A stretch of DNA of 64,000 bases from Alentia gelatinosa (GCA_950022655.1 OX465583.1:67383652-67447651), one strand, 5' to 3'. Counted from the first letter of the stretch, positions 23,456 through 35,543 are shown. Numbers and translations are program-made. Notes: generated by a model from the letters alone, not told the origin.

Positions 23456-24726
23456 TTTAACGTACACAGCACTTTGTTTCAATATGACAAAAATCTCTTC
23501 TAACAGAGTCACACGTTGATATGCCACACAAACAATCTCCTGAATTTACATATTATTATCTTATGTACAACGTCCTGTAACATCATGTATAAAGTCTAGG
23601 GGCCTAGACTAGTTAAGCACAGACCTTATGGTTATTACCTACCATATCTAAAATACTATGATTCTGATCGGATCCGCTAGGCGATTCTCCCGTACATAGG
23701 GACAGAGTGAACCAAACTTAGGCTTGGAGACTAAAGACCCACAAGAATGAGAATCTCGTTGAGGTAAAAACTCGAACCTGCTATTGTTTTTTGAGGTCTA
23801 CACTTAGATTTGATTCTTCTCTTATGATACATTTTTACCCATTTTGAAAACATAATTTGGAACTGTAGTTTCCCGATCCATTTACTCTGAGATCAGCCTC
23901 CGAGACCACAACCTCATGCTGGTTCTAGGTGTGTGCTAAATGAACGCCGATAATCAGCTTATGTACCTGTGTCATACGAAATGATAGACGTCGAATCGAA
24001 AGGCGTCACCAGGCTCTTGTACAGTATAAATTACTTTTCTTTCAAATCTTATTTCATACTATGTCTAAACAGAACTTGAAATACAGATTCAATAGTTCAA
24101 AAAACGAAACAATCTTCTCCAGATGGCTCCAGAAGAATTGCTTACGTCTGACTAATCATGTTCTAAAGATTAGGATCCTTTCTTCTCACGTCACTAATGA
24201 CAGCAGATGGTGAGAATTTAGAACTTTCCTCTAATAATACAGAATCAGAACTCTGTGTACTGTTACTCGCACTTAGTGAGGCTGGTATTGTAGCTACACA
24301 AAAGCCGTGTGGATTCTTCAAAGATTAATCTCCTCTGATCGTATCCAATCAACCATCAACTCCCCATCCCTCCCCAACCTGCACGCGTCCAATGGCCTTG
24401 ACCTTGACCTCATTGCACTCGTCCGCCGCTGGTGCCTGGATGAGCCTGCTTGTGATGACATTAGCGATAAGGTACCAGCCAAAAGACCCATCTAAGCTTC
24501 TAGCCCAGCGCCTGGACGTTACGATACGGAGCAAAAACTGGACCAAACATGGCGGACACTGAGGCATGCCGGGAGTATGATGAGGCGCCCGCTAGAGGGC
24601 CTGCACAACGGGAAGTGAGATAGGGAGGCGCAGAGCCCCCTGGGACGGGACATGTGAGGCTGGTACGACCCCTGGTGGTGGACCGTGACGACGACCAGAC
24701 TTCATCCGGTCCGTGCCTGGACCGGG
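23456..24726. other. Intergenic, nothing recognised
   Basis: Contains an open frame at 24307-24495 with no recognisable domain. No repeats shared with the rest of the window. Confidence 0.5.
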
Positions 24727-24890
24727 CTAGACTTGCTCAAGTCTTTGATTATGAACATTCATTAAATGATTAATCAAAATCAGAATAAAGTTCATTATAG
24801 TATGTATCCTCCTCTGACTGGCCCATGAACCTGTATCCCACTGAGGAGGGTAGCCATAGGATGCAGGGACTGGAGCCAGTCTAGGACGGG
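24727..24890. mobile_element. Repeat family H, fragment with a single minisatellite unit
   Basis: TAGACTTGCTCAAGTCTTTG...ACTGGCCCATGAA matches the reverse of 47310-47415. It continues into one copy of the 46-bp unit (CTGTATCCCACTGAGG AGGG...GGGACTGGAG) that is repeated about nine times at 46612-47030. Confidence 0.8.
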
Positions 24891-25618
24891 GGCAATATCA
24901 TCTCCCAGGGACCACGTCCACCAAGCGTAGACATTCCGTCACATGTAGGCTAATGCTGCTTGTTTACAAAATAGACAGAGGCTCGCCTAGCCTTAGTTTC
25001 GAGTGGATTGATCATGTTTTTGGGGTATTAATTTTTTCTCGTCCGCTTTTTTCCGGTGGAAAATAGTTTTTGGAAAAAATATTTTATTGATTGTGTTTAC
25101 CGCTTAATGCACCTTCCATCGCAATGAACTTGATCTTGTAGAGGAGGAACTTGATACGTGGAAATTAAGGGAAGTATATGTATTATCCTCGTGCAATGTA
25201 TTCATGCAATATAAGATGCATGGCATACTGACCCTGTCTCAATGCACTCTCCACTATTACACCAAACTACTGGTCGTATGAAGAACAAACTAAGGATTGT
25301 CAGTTCATGCCAATATCTAACTCTCGACTTTTGAGGTCTGTATGTACGTGTTTTTGTCCTGCAGTGTCATCGAATTGCTACGCTCTCCTGTCTGTGTATA
25401 GTTCCTGTTTTGAATGACTCTGTACACAGCATTCATTATACACCTGGGTACGTCAGTCCTATGCTTACAAACCTATGTTGTTGCTGTTGTTTTTATCTAT
25501 TTCATTTTATTATATACCCATGCAGTATATTTGATAATTACGTACTGCTGCTCCCTATGCAGTATAAATTGTATACTGAACCCTGTGCAGAATACTGTGT
25601 GTCAGTGGATTCTCTTTC
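24891..25618. other. Intergenic, nothing recognised
   Basis: No supported gene or shared repeat. Confidence 0.5.
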
Positions 25619-25845
25619 TGAGATCTCACACTCTCTAAATGGTATTCTGTATTCCAGTCCAAATAAAGCCACTAGGGCACCAAATACACAATATTTGGGT
25701 CGCATGTGTTTAGCACGGGAGGCAGGCCAGTGGATTCTCAAGGCTCTAAGCCTAGTTCTTGAAGAATTCTTCTCCCATAGAGCGTAGTGAGAACCCTGTA
25801 CAGATTACGACTTAGAGAGTGTGAGATCTTATGAGAGGGGTGGCT
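25619..25845. mobile_element. MITE family L, copy 2
   Basis: AGATCTCACACTCTCTAAAT ... TTAGAGAGTGTGAGATCT inverted ends. The interior GTGGATTCTCAAGGCTCTAA matches 13645-13941. Confidence 0.8.
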
Positions 25846-26017
25846 ATAGTCCATTGACTCGGAAATAGAAGAGTCACTGAGTCTACTCTAAACACTGCTC
25901 GGCGAATTAACAACCTTATTTGCTTCAAAAAATAAATTGAAATTGCTTACTTACCAAATTGTGAGTTGAGGATGACAACCAAGACGTCCACATATTAACC
26001 GAGTTTGGCTTATAGTC

Positions 26018-26606
26018 TTAGGCCTGGCATCCACCTACTACTATAATGATTTAAGACCTCCCCATGCTTTATAATGCAAAGTGTAAAAAATCATGGACAA
26101 TCGGGACTATCATTATCTTACACAAATATCCAGACAAGGAACATCGGCGTGCACGGTGATCGATTTTGAGGTACATCGTAAAGCCTATCGTAGACATAGA
26201 CAATAATCGATAATTTTGTGGACAGGCGGCCGTAAACCACGAGAGGTTGACGCGTAGTAATACATAAGCGCTAGCTACAACGCCAACCTCGAGTGGTTTA
26301 CAGAGCCGCCTATCCACATAACCATCGTTTGTTGTATTTATTATGCTTCTTTTCGTATAGTTTAAACCCAGTAATTGCCATTTTAAAGGGGATTATTTCT
26401 TTGCTCTATAGCAAAAAGGGACTATTTTTCCCGTATACCATGGTTTTGAGTCTGTATACCACAGATGTGAATCCGTATTCCACAGTTATGGTATCTGACA
26501 GGTTTTTATACAATGGGTCGTGGTTTACTGAGTCCCCATACATTTTCAATGGTGTCTTTGTATCCGATGGATAATAAAGTTTTGAGCTCAGTGGATGCCA
26601 GGCCTA
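26018..26606. mobile_element. Harbinger-like MITE ends (family A relative) enclosing foldback D
   Basis: Left TTAGGCCTGGCATCCACCTA and right TGGATGCCAGGCCTAA are family A-type ends. Between them lies a family D foldback (hairpin GGCCGTAAACCACGAGAGGT ... CCTCGAGTGGTTTACAG, 26232-26306), whose right part matches 2025-2226. Confidence 0.7.
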
Positions 26607-26894
26607 ACTCTCATTTGATATACTACTTGCCTAAAATCTGAGGGCGTATTGAGATGTATACATGTAATCAAATGTATATGCACAGAATCATGGTACAACA
26701 ATGGAGATTCCCATTCACAGGGAAGCAAGAATCCAAGCACAATGATATTTGGTAATATAAAATGCCCTTCAGTAATATTCTCTTCTTATAATGAGAATTC
26801 TACTCGTCACTGTAGACCATGGACTAGGGAGGCAGCCAACAGTATCACGTTGGGGCATTATTAGAGCAGACAATTTATGATATAAATCGAATCA

Positions 26895-27560
26895 CTACAC
26901 CAAAACATCCATGTTATTTGAAACTAATGCCGTTGGATTTATTTTAAGAATTGCAGGGGGTTGTAGAGATAAATGCTTAGAACTGTTCCCTCTATGGGAG
27001 TTGCCGCTGGCGTGAAAACAAAACAAACCCTAGACTCTCCTAATTGTAATCCTGCATAAGCCTGTTTTCATCGGCCAACATAAATGGCAGAAATTTATCA
27101 AGCTCTCCCAAAAGTCTGTCAGTAGTGCCACAAATTGGTGAGGGTGCAGTGTATGCCTTGTTTTTGCTGCATTTGACAGGTCCATACTGGCTTAAGTCGT
27201 TAGGTGGTGGCCTCTTTGTATAATCTATGCACAATTAATCAGTTAGCACTGCTTTACATGCCTGTTTCCATTGACTGATCTGGCATCAATGGTTCCCAAG
27301 TGCAGATTGGTCAATAGTCGGCCAAAGGAAACAGGATTATACGCTTGAGCAATCCCTTGGTCTGTCCTTCTCACCTGCCACCATCACTCTCCTAGACTGG
27401 TTCCCTGCCCCATTAAAATATCGGACAAGTAACGCCCAGCTAGACCAATGAGACAGTGACTTTGAACTTTTCCTGGTTCCCTGCTTATTTGCAGTGTCAA
27501 GGATAATCAACACAATCTCTCTCCCTCACGAAGTTTCCCAAATAACTTACTAATACCTGT
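26895..27560. mobile_element. Composite repeat V+J, copy 2 (inverted to 14950-15605)
   Basis: Reads CCATGTTATTTGAAACTAAT, then GCCGTTGGATTT ... CAATCCCTTGGTCTGTCC ... GACTGGTTCCCTGCCCC. This is the reverse complement of the first composite, including the V/J junction. Confidence 0.75.
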
Positions 27561-27778
27561 TTATAATGTACGATGATATAAAATAATATCAACCTTTCAA
27601 AAGATGAAAGATAACTCATAAGAATGTTTCTTAAAAAAAAAACAGATTTCGCCACGCCCTCAAGCGGGTAAACCCCTCCAGCGTAAAAATGGCGGGCGTT
27701 ACCCATAATGCAAAAAGAAATTGCAGGCATTACCTGGCCTTATATGTGAGTGAACACATAGGCCAGGCTTACAGGCTT
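27395..27778 (-). mobile_element. MITE family J, full copy
   Basis: CTGGTTCCCTGCCCC at one end and GGCCAGGCTT at the other. GGCGTTACC and GGTAACGCCC are inverted inside. Overlaps the composite above. Confidence 0.7.
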
Positions 27779-27838
27779 AACAAACCCTAGCTCTTCTGGC
27801 TTGATGGAGAGAGTGGTAGATAGGTGCTAGTCGCCTAA

Positions 27839-28120
27839 GGCCCGGCGTCCACCTACTACGATATGGCTCCGATATGGTCTACAATGCACCTCCCGATAAA
27901 AAAACAAAATCGCGTCGGAAGGTCCCCTAATATCAGGTCAGTTGACCACATTTCTACAATTAGACATCCACAAAAACCCCATACGATGCATGGTGGATTG
28001 GCATGTCAAGACATATGTCTATGATTTTGCACCTTCCCGATATGTATCCGATATTTTCTTTTTGTATCGGTGCCATATCGGTAGGTCTAAATTTCTATAG
28101 TAGTAGGTGGACGCCAGGCC
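27839..28120. mobile_element. Harbinger-like MITE family A, full copy 1
   Basis: TAA at 27836-27838 and 28121-28123. Ends GGCCCGGCGTCCACCTACTA ... TAGTAGGTGGACGCCAGGCC. 282 bp, no coding. The 3-bp TAA/TTA target and the GG-start ends are typical of PIF/Harbinger. Confidence 0.88.
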
Positions 28121-28124
28121 TAAC

Positions 28125-28880
28125 TCTAACTCCAGGGTAGATAAATACCTTTAAAAAGAATTTTGTCATTCAGTTCAAAAGCGCTGAAGAAGCATCTCCC
28201 GGCTTCCCTCTCCGCGTGCCAGCCAATAGTACGTTTCCTGTGCGTCGCATGCTACTACGCAGAGGACAACTACAGGTTATATTTGTCGTATGCAATTTTC
28301 GATATTGATAAAATAATAACTATAGTTTGATGTCAAGATTTGCTCTTTTTTAATCACTACAGTTATAGTGGGACAATAGATGAATTAATTTTGATTCAAT
28401 GCCTTCAGTGTCTTGGGAGAGACAATGAAATGCGATGAACTTATTTACATTCGAGGTATGTGTCTGTCAGAGAGATTGCATTAGAAGATAACAGTTGCAA
28501 CTGCTGCTCTAGCATTATTCAATTAGGATACAATGCAAGGTTCCATCCCTAACTACAAGGAGGGAGAATACCGATCGATCTACTAATATAGGTACCCTAT
28601 CCTTAAGTAGAACATGGAAGGGAGGGACCGGTGAACCCTTACCAGCACGCATACCTAGGACTCGTGCCTCTAATTGCAGCATGATTTGCTCAGATCTGCT
28701 CGGACCTGCTCAGATCTGCTCGGAGCCGCTGACAGGACATTGATGGAGCTGAGGCTGTGAGTTTATGTTCTCCCTGACGCGTGGCTGCGTGCACGTTCCG
28801 AGTGTCACGCAATCCCCGTCCTCAGACCCTTACACCGAGGCCAAGTTCAGCACAGGTGTAGGAGGGCCTCGCGTTCACCC
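28125..28880. other. Intergenic, nothing recognised
   Basis: A short CTGCTCGGA/CTGCTCAGA repeat lies at 28690-28725. Otherwise no supported feature. Confidence 0.5.
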
Positions 28881-28882
28881 TT

Positions 28883-29925
28883 CCAGCAGAGATCTTGCGC
28901 TCTACTTCCTGTGGCCGCTTGTATCTCTGCCCCAACCTGCCTGTTTGTTAACCTGCCTGTTTTGGCCCAAAATACGCCACCGCTTATATATCTGTCTATA
29001 CCTGCCTGTTTGGGCCAAATATGGCCAATACGCCACTGCTTATTTATTACCCACCTGATACGGAGTCTCCATACTAAGCCTATGGAGATTACAGATCGCT
29101 ACTGAGGAGGATACGGACCTGCGTACCCTCCTAGGAGGATACGGATTTTTGAGATGAAAGTAGTCCCATTGAGATGAAAATAGTCCCAAACTTAACTTCT
29201 TAACTAAGTTGAAAAGTTTTCTAACGATCATATTTATTGCTTAAATCTAAAAATAAGTGAGTAATAAAAACAACATTACCATAATTTCGATCTGTGTGGC
29301 CGTATTCTCCTTGTAGTTGACGCTACGCAATACACCTCGCTATCGCTCGGAGTATTACTACGCGTCAACTACGCGGAGAATACGGCCACTCAGATCGAAA
29401 TCATGGTAATATTGTGTATATCTCTGCCCCAATCTGCCTGTTTGGGCCCAAATCTGTTTCTAAAATATCCTAAATTCTTAGGACTTCCGGGTGTATTTTG
29501 TGGTTTACTTGTAAATAGAAATGTACATATCCATATGATAAATGATATACACTCATTTCTGTCATTTGTTATGTCAAATCAGACAGTCATAGGGAATACT
29601 TTCTTCAGTGGATAGCACATCATGTGTTGCAGGCTTTGTTTGTCAACATGACACATGTGCTCATTCAAAGGGGCAGTCTAATCAACTGTAGATTCACATA
29701 ATAAAGTGGTTTAGAACTAAAAAAAAAAAAGAAGGAAACTGTGAAGCTCCTTTAACAATTCCTATGTTTCTATACACTTGATATGTGAGTTGTCTGACTT
29801 GTAGATCTTTTGACAGTTGCTTTGTTTTAAATCTGAAATGGTTGCTGGTCTCCCCTGTCTTTAGTGGATACCCAGACAACCAGCTTTGGGTTGGGGCAGA
29901 GATTAAGCCAGCGCTAGCTGGGGCG
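28883..29925. mobile_element. MITE family O, interrupted and truncated copy 4
   Basis: 28883-29030 matches the left end of family O with a duplicated TGCCTGTTTGGGCC segment. 29410-29910 matches its main body (GGATAGCACATCATGTGTTG, AATCAACTGTAGATTCACAT). Between them are other sequence and the foldback at 29275-29410. The right end is lost at a poly(G) run (29925-29938). Confidence 0.7.
29275..29410. repeat. Foldback hairpin
   Basis: TTTCGATCTGTGTGGCCGTA...GTAGTTGACG pairs with CGTCAACTAC...TACGGCCACTCAGATCGAAA. The centre CCTCGCTATCGCTCGG (29335-29350) is a variant of the shared centre. The same arm type occurs at about 11820-11945, and half of it at 33000-33045. Confidence 0.85.
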
Positions 29926-30080
29926 GGGGGGGGGGGGGGAGCTCGCTTTGAAAGCACTGCGCCCTGCTACAGGTGAGTATGTCAGGTAACTGTCTGACCA
30001 GGACGCTACCAGAGTACTAGGGCAAAGAGTAAGTGCATCATTGAATGAGCATACAATTATAGATGAATAACAATTAAAAG

Positions 30081-30435
30081 GTTTGGGATATATATTTATC
30101 AACTCACCCCTGTTATTTTATCCCCATAGACTTAACATGGGAACTTATATCCAACACCCATGGAGTATTTAGAAAAAAATACTCAATGGGGAATTAGGGT
30201 TTGGGATATATTTATCATCTCACCCCTGGTATTTTTCCCCATAGACTTAACATTGGGAACTTATATCCAACACCCATGGAGTATTTAGAAAAAAATACTC
30301 AATGGGGAATTAGGGTTTGGGATATATTTATCATCTCACCCCTGGTATTTTTTCCCCATAGACTTAACATTGGGAACTTATATCCAACACCCATGGAGTA
30401 TTTAGAAAAAAATACTCAATGGGGAATTAGGGTTT
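30081..30435. repeat. ~117-bp tandem repeat, 3 units, made of the foldback end module
   Basis: Each unit has TTTATCATCTCACCCCTGG, then TTTCCCCATAGACTTAACA, then CCATGGAGTATTTAG. Starts near 30081, 30197 and 30314. A single diverged unit lies at 58290-58400. Confidence 0.9.
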
Positions 30436-30464
30436 TGAATGTTGGCGAAATTTATTCTTAAAGT

Positions 30465-31235
30465 GGGTTTCACATGTAAAGACCCACGTACCTGAGATTG
30501 GGGTACTTCACACCTTTCACCTAGTCTCAGACAATTCGTGGTTGGTACAGAGCTTTCATGGCAAAGTGCTTTTATCAGTCTCAAGGAAAAATGGTGAATT
30601 TGATTCACATGGGAGGACACACCTGGAACATAATCCCAGACATAGTCACAATGAACAATCACCCTGGGACTCAATTACTCTTGAGGTGAGGGGTGTTACA
30701 AACATGTAATTATGCTTGCTGGCCTCTTATTGGCTAGGGGCAGGTACATAGTCGCAGCAGGTGCATCTGTCTCACCAAAATGCCCTGTGAATTTTAAATG
30801 TGTTTTAAGTGGGATTCAAACGATGGGATTCATGTACCTCACAGGGTGTTTTTCTGAGACAAATCCTGCTGGAATTTGGTACCTGAACACAATTTTTTCG
30901 TATAAGTTATAGGGATTCATTTTAATGAGACATGTTTACCTCCTTGTAATTGTTAAAGACATTTTCTCTTAAAAAGGAACAAAATCGCATGAGATTTTGA
31001 GTCCTGTGAGGTACATGAATCCCACCGTGTGAATCCCACTTAAAATCAAAATCTCATGAGATTCTGTATCTGGTTAGAGCCAATTGTCGCAGGGAAAATA
31101 CCTTGTCTCTGGGAAATGGAACCCTACAATTCAGACAAGGAGATTGTGTTCGAGTACAGAATCTCAGCAGGATTTGTCTCAGACAAACACCTTGTGAGGT
31201 ACATGAATTCCATCGTGTGAATCCCGTTTTAAGCG
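30465..31235. mobile_element. MITE family N (GTGGGATTCACACG ends), one or two copies
   Basis: The AGTGGGATTCA / TGAATCCCACTT ends are repeated at 30466, 30807, 31045 and 31225. The interior has GAGACAAATCCTGCTGG, CCTTGTCTCTGGG and AATCTCATGAGATT. Related to 37026-37390. Confidence 0.7.
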
Positions 31236-31417
31236 CTCGAAGGTACCTCCAGTTTGTGGCTGGGCGTACCTAGGTACCTCTAGTCGCAAAGTGTGAAGCG
31301 GGCATATTAAAAATCGCCTTTCAGTTTCTATTCCTCTTTGCTGGAGGAGTGGTTTGAGCCACCATTGGTGGCATTTTCGACATACTCAGCACCTGAGTCT
31401 GGCGCTGAGGCTAAGAG

Positions 31418-31699
31418 ATGTATCCATTATTCACTTTTCCTCTTCCGTTAATCCTGCCAAGCTCTGAGAAAACTTGTGAATTTGCTGCTCTAGCAGTTCA
31501 ACACCTCCGAGAACCGTTCTGCAAAGTAATCCCTCAAAGGAAAAGTCCTCCAAATGATGGCTGGAGAGATTTCTGCATGGAAAGGGATTTGTTGAGCGAT
31601 AAATGGCGCAAGAAACGTCTTGCACACCTCAGTGAATTCAGACAAAGCCTTCATCATTTATCTCCCCCGCTAATTGTGTCCTTTTCGTTAGAAACATAA
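31418..31699 (+). other. Unassigned open frame of 93 codons
   Basis: Open plus-strand frame containing SSEKTCEFAALAVQHLREPF and ERDLLSDKWRKKRLAHLSEF. It is richer in charged, protein-like composition than the other orphan frames here, but no domain is recognised and no splice sites were verified. It may be a fragment of a lost gene or chance. Confidence 0.2.
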
Positions 31700-31824
31700 T
31701 ATTTAACTTGTTTCTGCATATTGTGTCAACTAAGTGGATGGCTTCTATAGAATCATCGTATGATGCTGCTTCAGTCAAGGAGTTTGCCAAATCGGTTAGT
31801 GTTTGTCTGAGGGAAAAGTGGAGA

Positions 31825-32010
31825 GCTCGACCCATGGAAACCTCGACCCGTGGAAAACTCGACCCGTAATGAACTCGATCGATGAAAAACTCCACCCTAA
31901 AAAACTCGACCGGTTATAAGAACTCAACCCGTAAAAAACTCGACCCTGAAAATTCGACCCATGAAAAACTTGACCCGTTTTAAGAACTCGACCCATAACA
32001 AACTCAAGTC
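31825..32010. repeat. Short tandem repeat of AACTCGACCC units
   Basis: At least eleven AACTCGACCC-like units with variable TGAAAA/GTTTTAAG spacers. The same motif is scattered at 58690-58800 and 59110-59150. Confidence 0.85.
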
Positions 32011-32149
32011 ATTTTAAATCTTCTCAAGTCAAGTGTCTCAACTGTGGATAAATACTAAACATGATATTTAACTTGTTTCTGCATATTGTCTCAACTTAAT
32101 GGATAGTTTCTAGGTAGAATGATCGTATGATGCCGCTTCAGTCAATTCA

Positions 32150-32612
32150 GTGGATTCTCAAGGCTCCAAGCCTAGTTCGTTAAGAATTCTTCTCCTATAG
32201 AGCGTAGTGAGAGTATAGAATACCACTCACCCGGCGTTTACACCAGACGATTATAGGCGGCGATTCTTGAACCTGACGACTTTCAGCTGTAAAAGTCTAG
32301 AAATTGTCTAATGTAAACGCCAAGCGTGTGGCGACTGCAGATCGTCTGATTACATCTGATTATGCATAAAGCACCACCTAAATAAAGCAGCATGACTATT
32401 AGACACTCTCTGACCCCGGCGACTATTTCAAGCCGGTTTGAATTAGTCATCTACATAGGTTGCGATTCTGTGAGAACTCAAAGTCGTAAGTGTAAACGCA
32501 CGGGTAAATTCTGACGTCGACGACTTTTGCGGTGACGATCTACAGTCGACACGTATTTAGTCGTTTAGTGTAACGCCAGGTTAGAGTGTGAGATCTTATA
32601 AGAGGGGTGCGA
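32150..32612. mobile_element. MITE family L, copy 3, interrupted by family M
   Basis: 32150-32226 and 32584-32612 read together as one L right end (GATTCTCAAGGCTCCAAGCC ... AGAATACCACT | TAGAGTGTGAGATCTTAT). The break is filled by the M element 32230-32580. Confidence 0.8.
32230..32580. mobile_element. Harbinger-like MITE family M, copy 1 (nested in L)
   Basis: Ends CCCGGCGTTTACACCAGACG ... GTGTAACGCCAGG. Flanks TCA (32227-32229) and TTA (32581-32583). Copy 2 is at 38344-38690 with clean TTA flanks. Confidence 0.8.
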
Positions 32613-32689
32613 GAACAGGGTGCAGATGCTGTACACACAGGACAGATAGTCTCAAGAAACATCACAGAGTTTTAACGATTGTTATATGG

Positions 32690-32955
32690 CGAGAATTGTC
32701 TACGTGGAATAATTTCATGAAGCGGAGCTCAATGATATCTGTAGCGGAAGACAACCTATGCCATGTAAACAATGATATGAAATCGAGTGACATTTAGATT
32801 TAGATCCCGTCATGTTTTCTAAGTTCATATGTCACCTGTGGCATATAAATACTTTATGGCATAACCGTAAGGCTTGGAAAGGTTTGGAAAAACTACTGCC
32901 CGCGGCTATGCCTTAGACAGTAATTTTTCCAAGCCTTACCTCGTAACTTTGACTT
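32690..32955. mobile_element. Foldback element (ACTGCCC...GGCTTGGAA type)
   Basis: The left part (TTTCATGAAGCGGAGCTCAA ... GACATTTAGATTTAGATC) matches 56820-56930. The right part holds a hairpin, GTAAGGCTTGGAAA / TTTCCAAGCCTTAC, with centre CCCGCGGCTATGCCTTAG (32898-32915). Confidence 0.75.
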
Positions 32956-33116
32956 ATTCCCACCGGAACATAGTTTCCCTGTATTCCCATGATTCTGATC
33001 CGTACGCTCGTATTCTCCATGTAGTTGGTGCGTATTGATATCCAAGACACTATGAGGATGAAAATTATGGCAATGATGTGTTTATCATCCACTATTCTAA
33101 ATATAAGTTAAAAATA

Positions 33117-33437
33117 AAAAGAGGACCCCAGGCATTGGCCTGCGTAGGCCCCTGTAGGCGTCAAGTAGGCGTCTGTGGGATGTATGTGTGGTTATAACTG
33201 TGTCTCTATGCATTAGTACCACCTACATAAAAGAAATTATATATTCCTATATTCTTATGGCATAGACATACACATAACATAACAGTGTCTCTATGCCTTA
33301 GTATCACCTATATAAAAGGTACTATATATAACATAGCCTAACCATCGACAGACTGGAAACCCCGTGTAAGCGGTCATCCCGCGTAAGCGCACACTTTGAC
33401 CCGGAACGGAGGGTGATTCCTTAAGCGAGGTTTTATT
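33117..33437. mobile_element. pogo/Tigger-like MITE family T, partial copy
   Basis: Shares AGGCCCCTGTAGGCG, GTGTCTCTATGC, CGGAACGGAGGGT and the end AGCGAGGTTTTATTGTA with 16879-17361. The left terminus is missing. Confidence 0.7.
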
Positions 33438-33499
33438 GTATATACCACAAAAGAAGTATTGCCAATGCATATGTATAAATCAATAAGGTCGTGGCATAA

Positions 33500-33919
33500 G
33501 GGGGGGCGTCCACCAACCACGACAAGGCTACGACAATGGCTTTCCGACAAGGTCCACGACAGCTCTACGATTGGAAGCCTTGTTGTAGCCTTGTCGTGGT
33601 TGGTGGACCACAGTTCCCGACAAGAGGCTACGACAAGGCCACGACAGGCTGCGACATGAAGCTTGTCAGGGGCCTGTCGGGGGGGCCTTCCAACAAGGTT
33701 ACGACAAAATCGAGCCGTGTCGTGGCGTGTCATGGCGTGTCGGGAGGTTGTCGCAGAGGTCTACGATAGAATATTTAGGTGGAGTGTGCACTTCCCGACA
33801 GGCTGCGACAAGGGCTCACGACAACTCCCCTCCTCATGACAATGCAGCGACAAGGCACCGATTGGAACTTTCTTGTCTGCTCTTGTCGTAGCCTTGTCGT
33901 GGTTGGTGGACGCCCCCCC
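33500..33919. mobile_element. Harbinger-like MITE family B
   Basis: TAA at 33497-33499 and 33920-33922. Ends GGGGGGGCGTCCACCAACCA ... TGGTTGGTGGACGCCCCCCC. The interior is almost entirely repeats of CTACGACAAGGC / GCCTTGTCGTAG. 420 bp. Long open frames here are by-products of this repeat. Confidence 0.88.
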
Positions 33920-33924
33920 TAAGT

Positions 33925-34972
33925 GTAGTGACACGACTACTCCACTAAAGTGGCCAGTTGGATGTGGCGGTGGTCTGATATGAACTGTTCTCTACCGGTG
34001 ATGGACGTGTATTGTAATCTAGACAAGAGCTTCATAAACACGTATAACACCGAGATCCTGTTTCTTGTCCAGTATAATGGATAAACAAAATCGCTACATA
34101 TATATGCAATGGCTTTCTGGTGTTTGTACCAAGGAGAGACATCAATATTCATGTTCCTAGATCAAGAGGAAAATACCAAATTGAATTGCAAAGCTGTCCC
34201 TGATGGTTTCAATTATGAGACAGAAGAAAGTTTGTAAATATTGCTATAAACATGGAGGAGAAATTGTGAGGCTGAATGAGAATTTATATTTATGGAAACC
34301 AAACGCGTGTGCTCCAGTGTTATGAGAATGATCTCCACTTTTTTTTCCCTCTGTGAAACTCACTGTGAAAGTTTACCAGCCAAGTAAAGATAGGCCCACT
34401 CTGCATCTGAACAGAAAAGGACCAGTGACTTCATCTACATATTACATGTAGTCCCTGGGCCAAAAGCCCAAATTTCCATTTCCGCTGCTCCATTGGAAAC
34501 ATTTGTTTTATTGTTTTATCTTGTAGATCCATTCTTCTAGTTAACATTTCCACTTGTTGTCGCTCTGGCAAATGTTCGGATTACCATGACAACAGCTGTT
34601 GAAGAAACCAAAAGTCAAAATGCCTGAACACCTATAATTCTAAGTTCTGAAAATTATTACTTGGTTCTGTGTTATTTTAAGTATTACAATGATCATTAGA
34701 TTAATCTTTGCACGGCCAGTTCTAAGGATATAGTAATTAAATGTTCTTAGGGGACGCCACAATATGGCCACATAGCAAATAAACTGCATATGAAAAGATT
34801 TTATTATGTAAGAAACAAATATATGTGGAAAATTGCCAATATGTGAAGGGGACATAAATAATACACATATATGAAAAAGGCTGCTGTTGGCAAATAATAA
34901 GACATATAATGATTCTGTTTGCTGTTCTGAGCCCAGAAAGGACCAGAATATTAAGTCAAATACCAGAATTAT

Positions 34973-35020
<48 letters not shown>

Positions 35021-35335
35021 TCATTAGTATATTGTATCTCTCAAATATTGAGACCTCAGACATGAAGCAGACATAGACAAGCCAGACATTTCTTATACAC
35101 ATATATCATTGTAAATTGCTATAAAAGTGAGACTAAGAAGTGGCAGAGTAAAATTGCGGGCAGTGACAAGAAACTGTTTGGTTTGGCCTAAGGAGGCCCT
35201 CCAACCATTCCATGCGGTGGGCATGTACCTAAGTGCCTCTACATCATGTTGACTGACACTATAGCCACTGAGTAGACGTGAGCTGTTGACATGCTCACGA
35301 GCAATAATGGCCACCGAGCTTCTAGAACTTATGCC
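33925..35335. other. Intergenic; (TA)n microsatellite at 34973-35012
   Basis: A pure TATATA tract of about 40 bp, otherwise nothing recognised. Confidence 0.6.
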
Positions 35336-35543
35336 GGAGACACACCAAACGAGAAACGCAGCGATTTCCGGAATCACCAACACAAAATGACGTGTATGTG
35401 AGATATTATTTCATAGGAATATCTCCTGCCTTTCATTAAGCATCTTGGAAGCAATAATCAGGTGAAATATGAAATAATAGCTCACATACACGCCATTTTG
35501 TGTTGGCGATTACGGAACTCGCTGCTTTTCTCGCTGGGTGTCA
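35336..35543. mobile_element. MITE family U, copy 2
   Basis: GGAGACACACCAAACGAG ... CTCGCTGGGTGTC. The interior GTGAGATATTATTTCA and GCAATAATCAGGTGA match 7980-8202. Confidence 0.8.

Noticed and set aside
33374..33769. Open frames of 66-119 codons on both strands
   Set aside because: They lie inside the CTACGACAAGGC-rich Harbinger-like MITE. The composition explains their openness.
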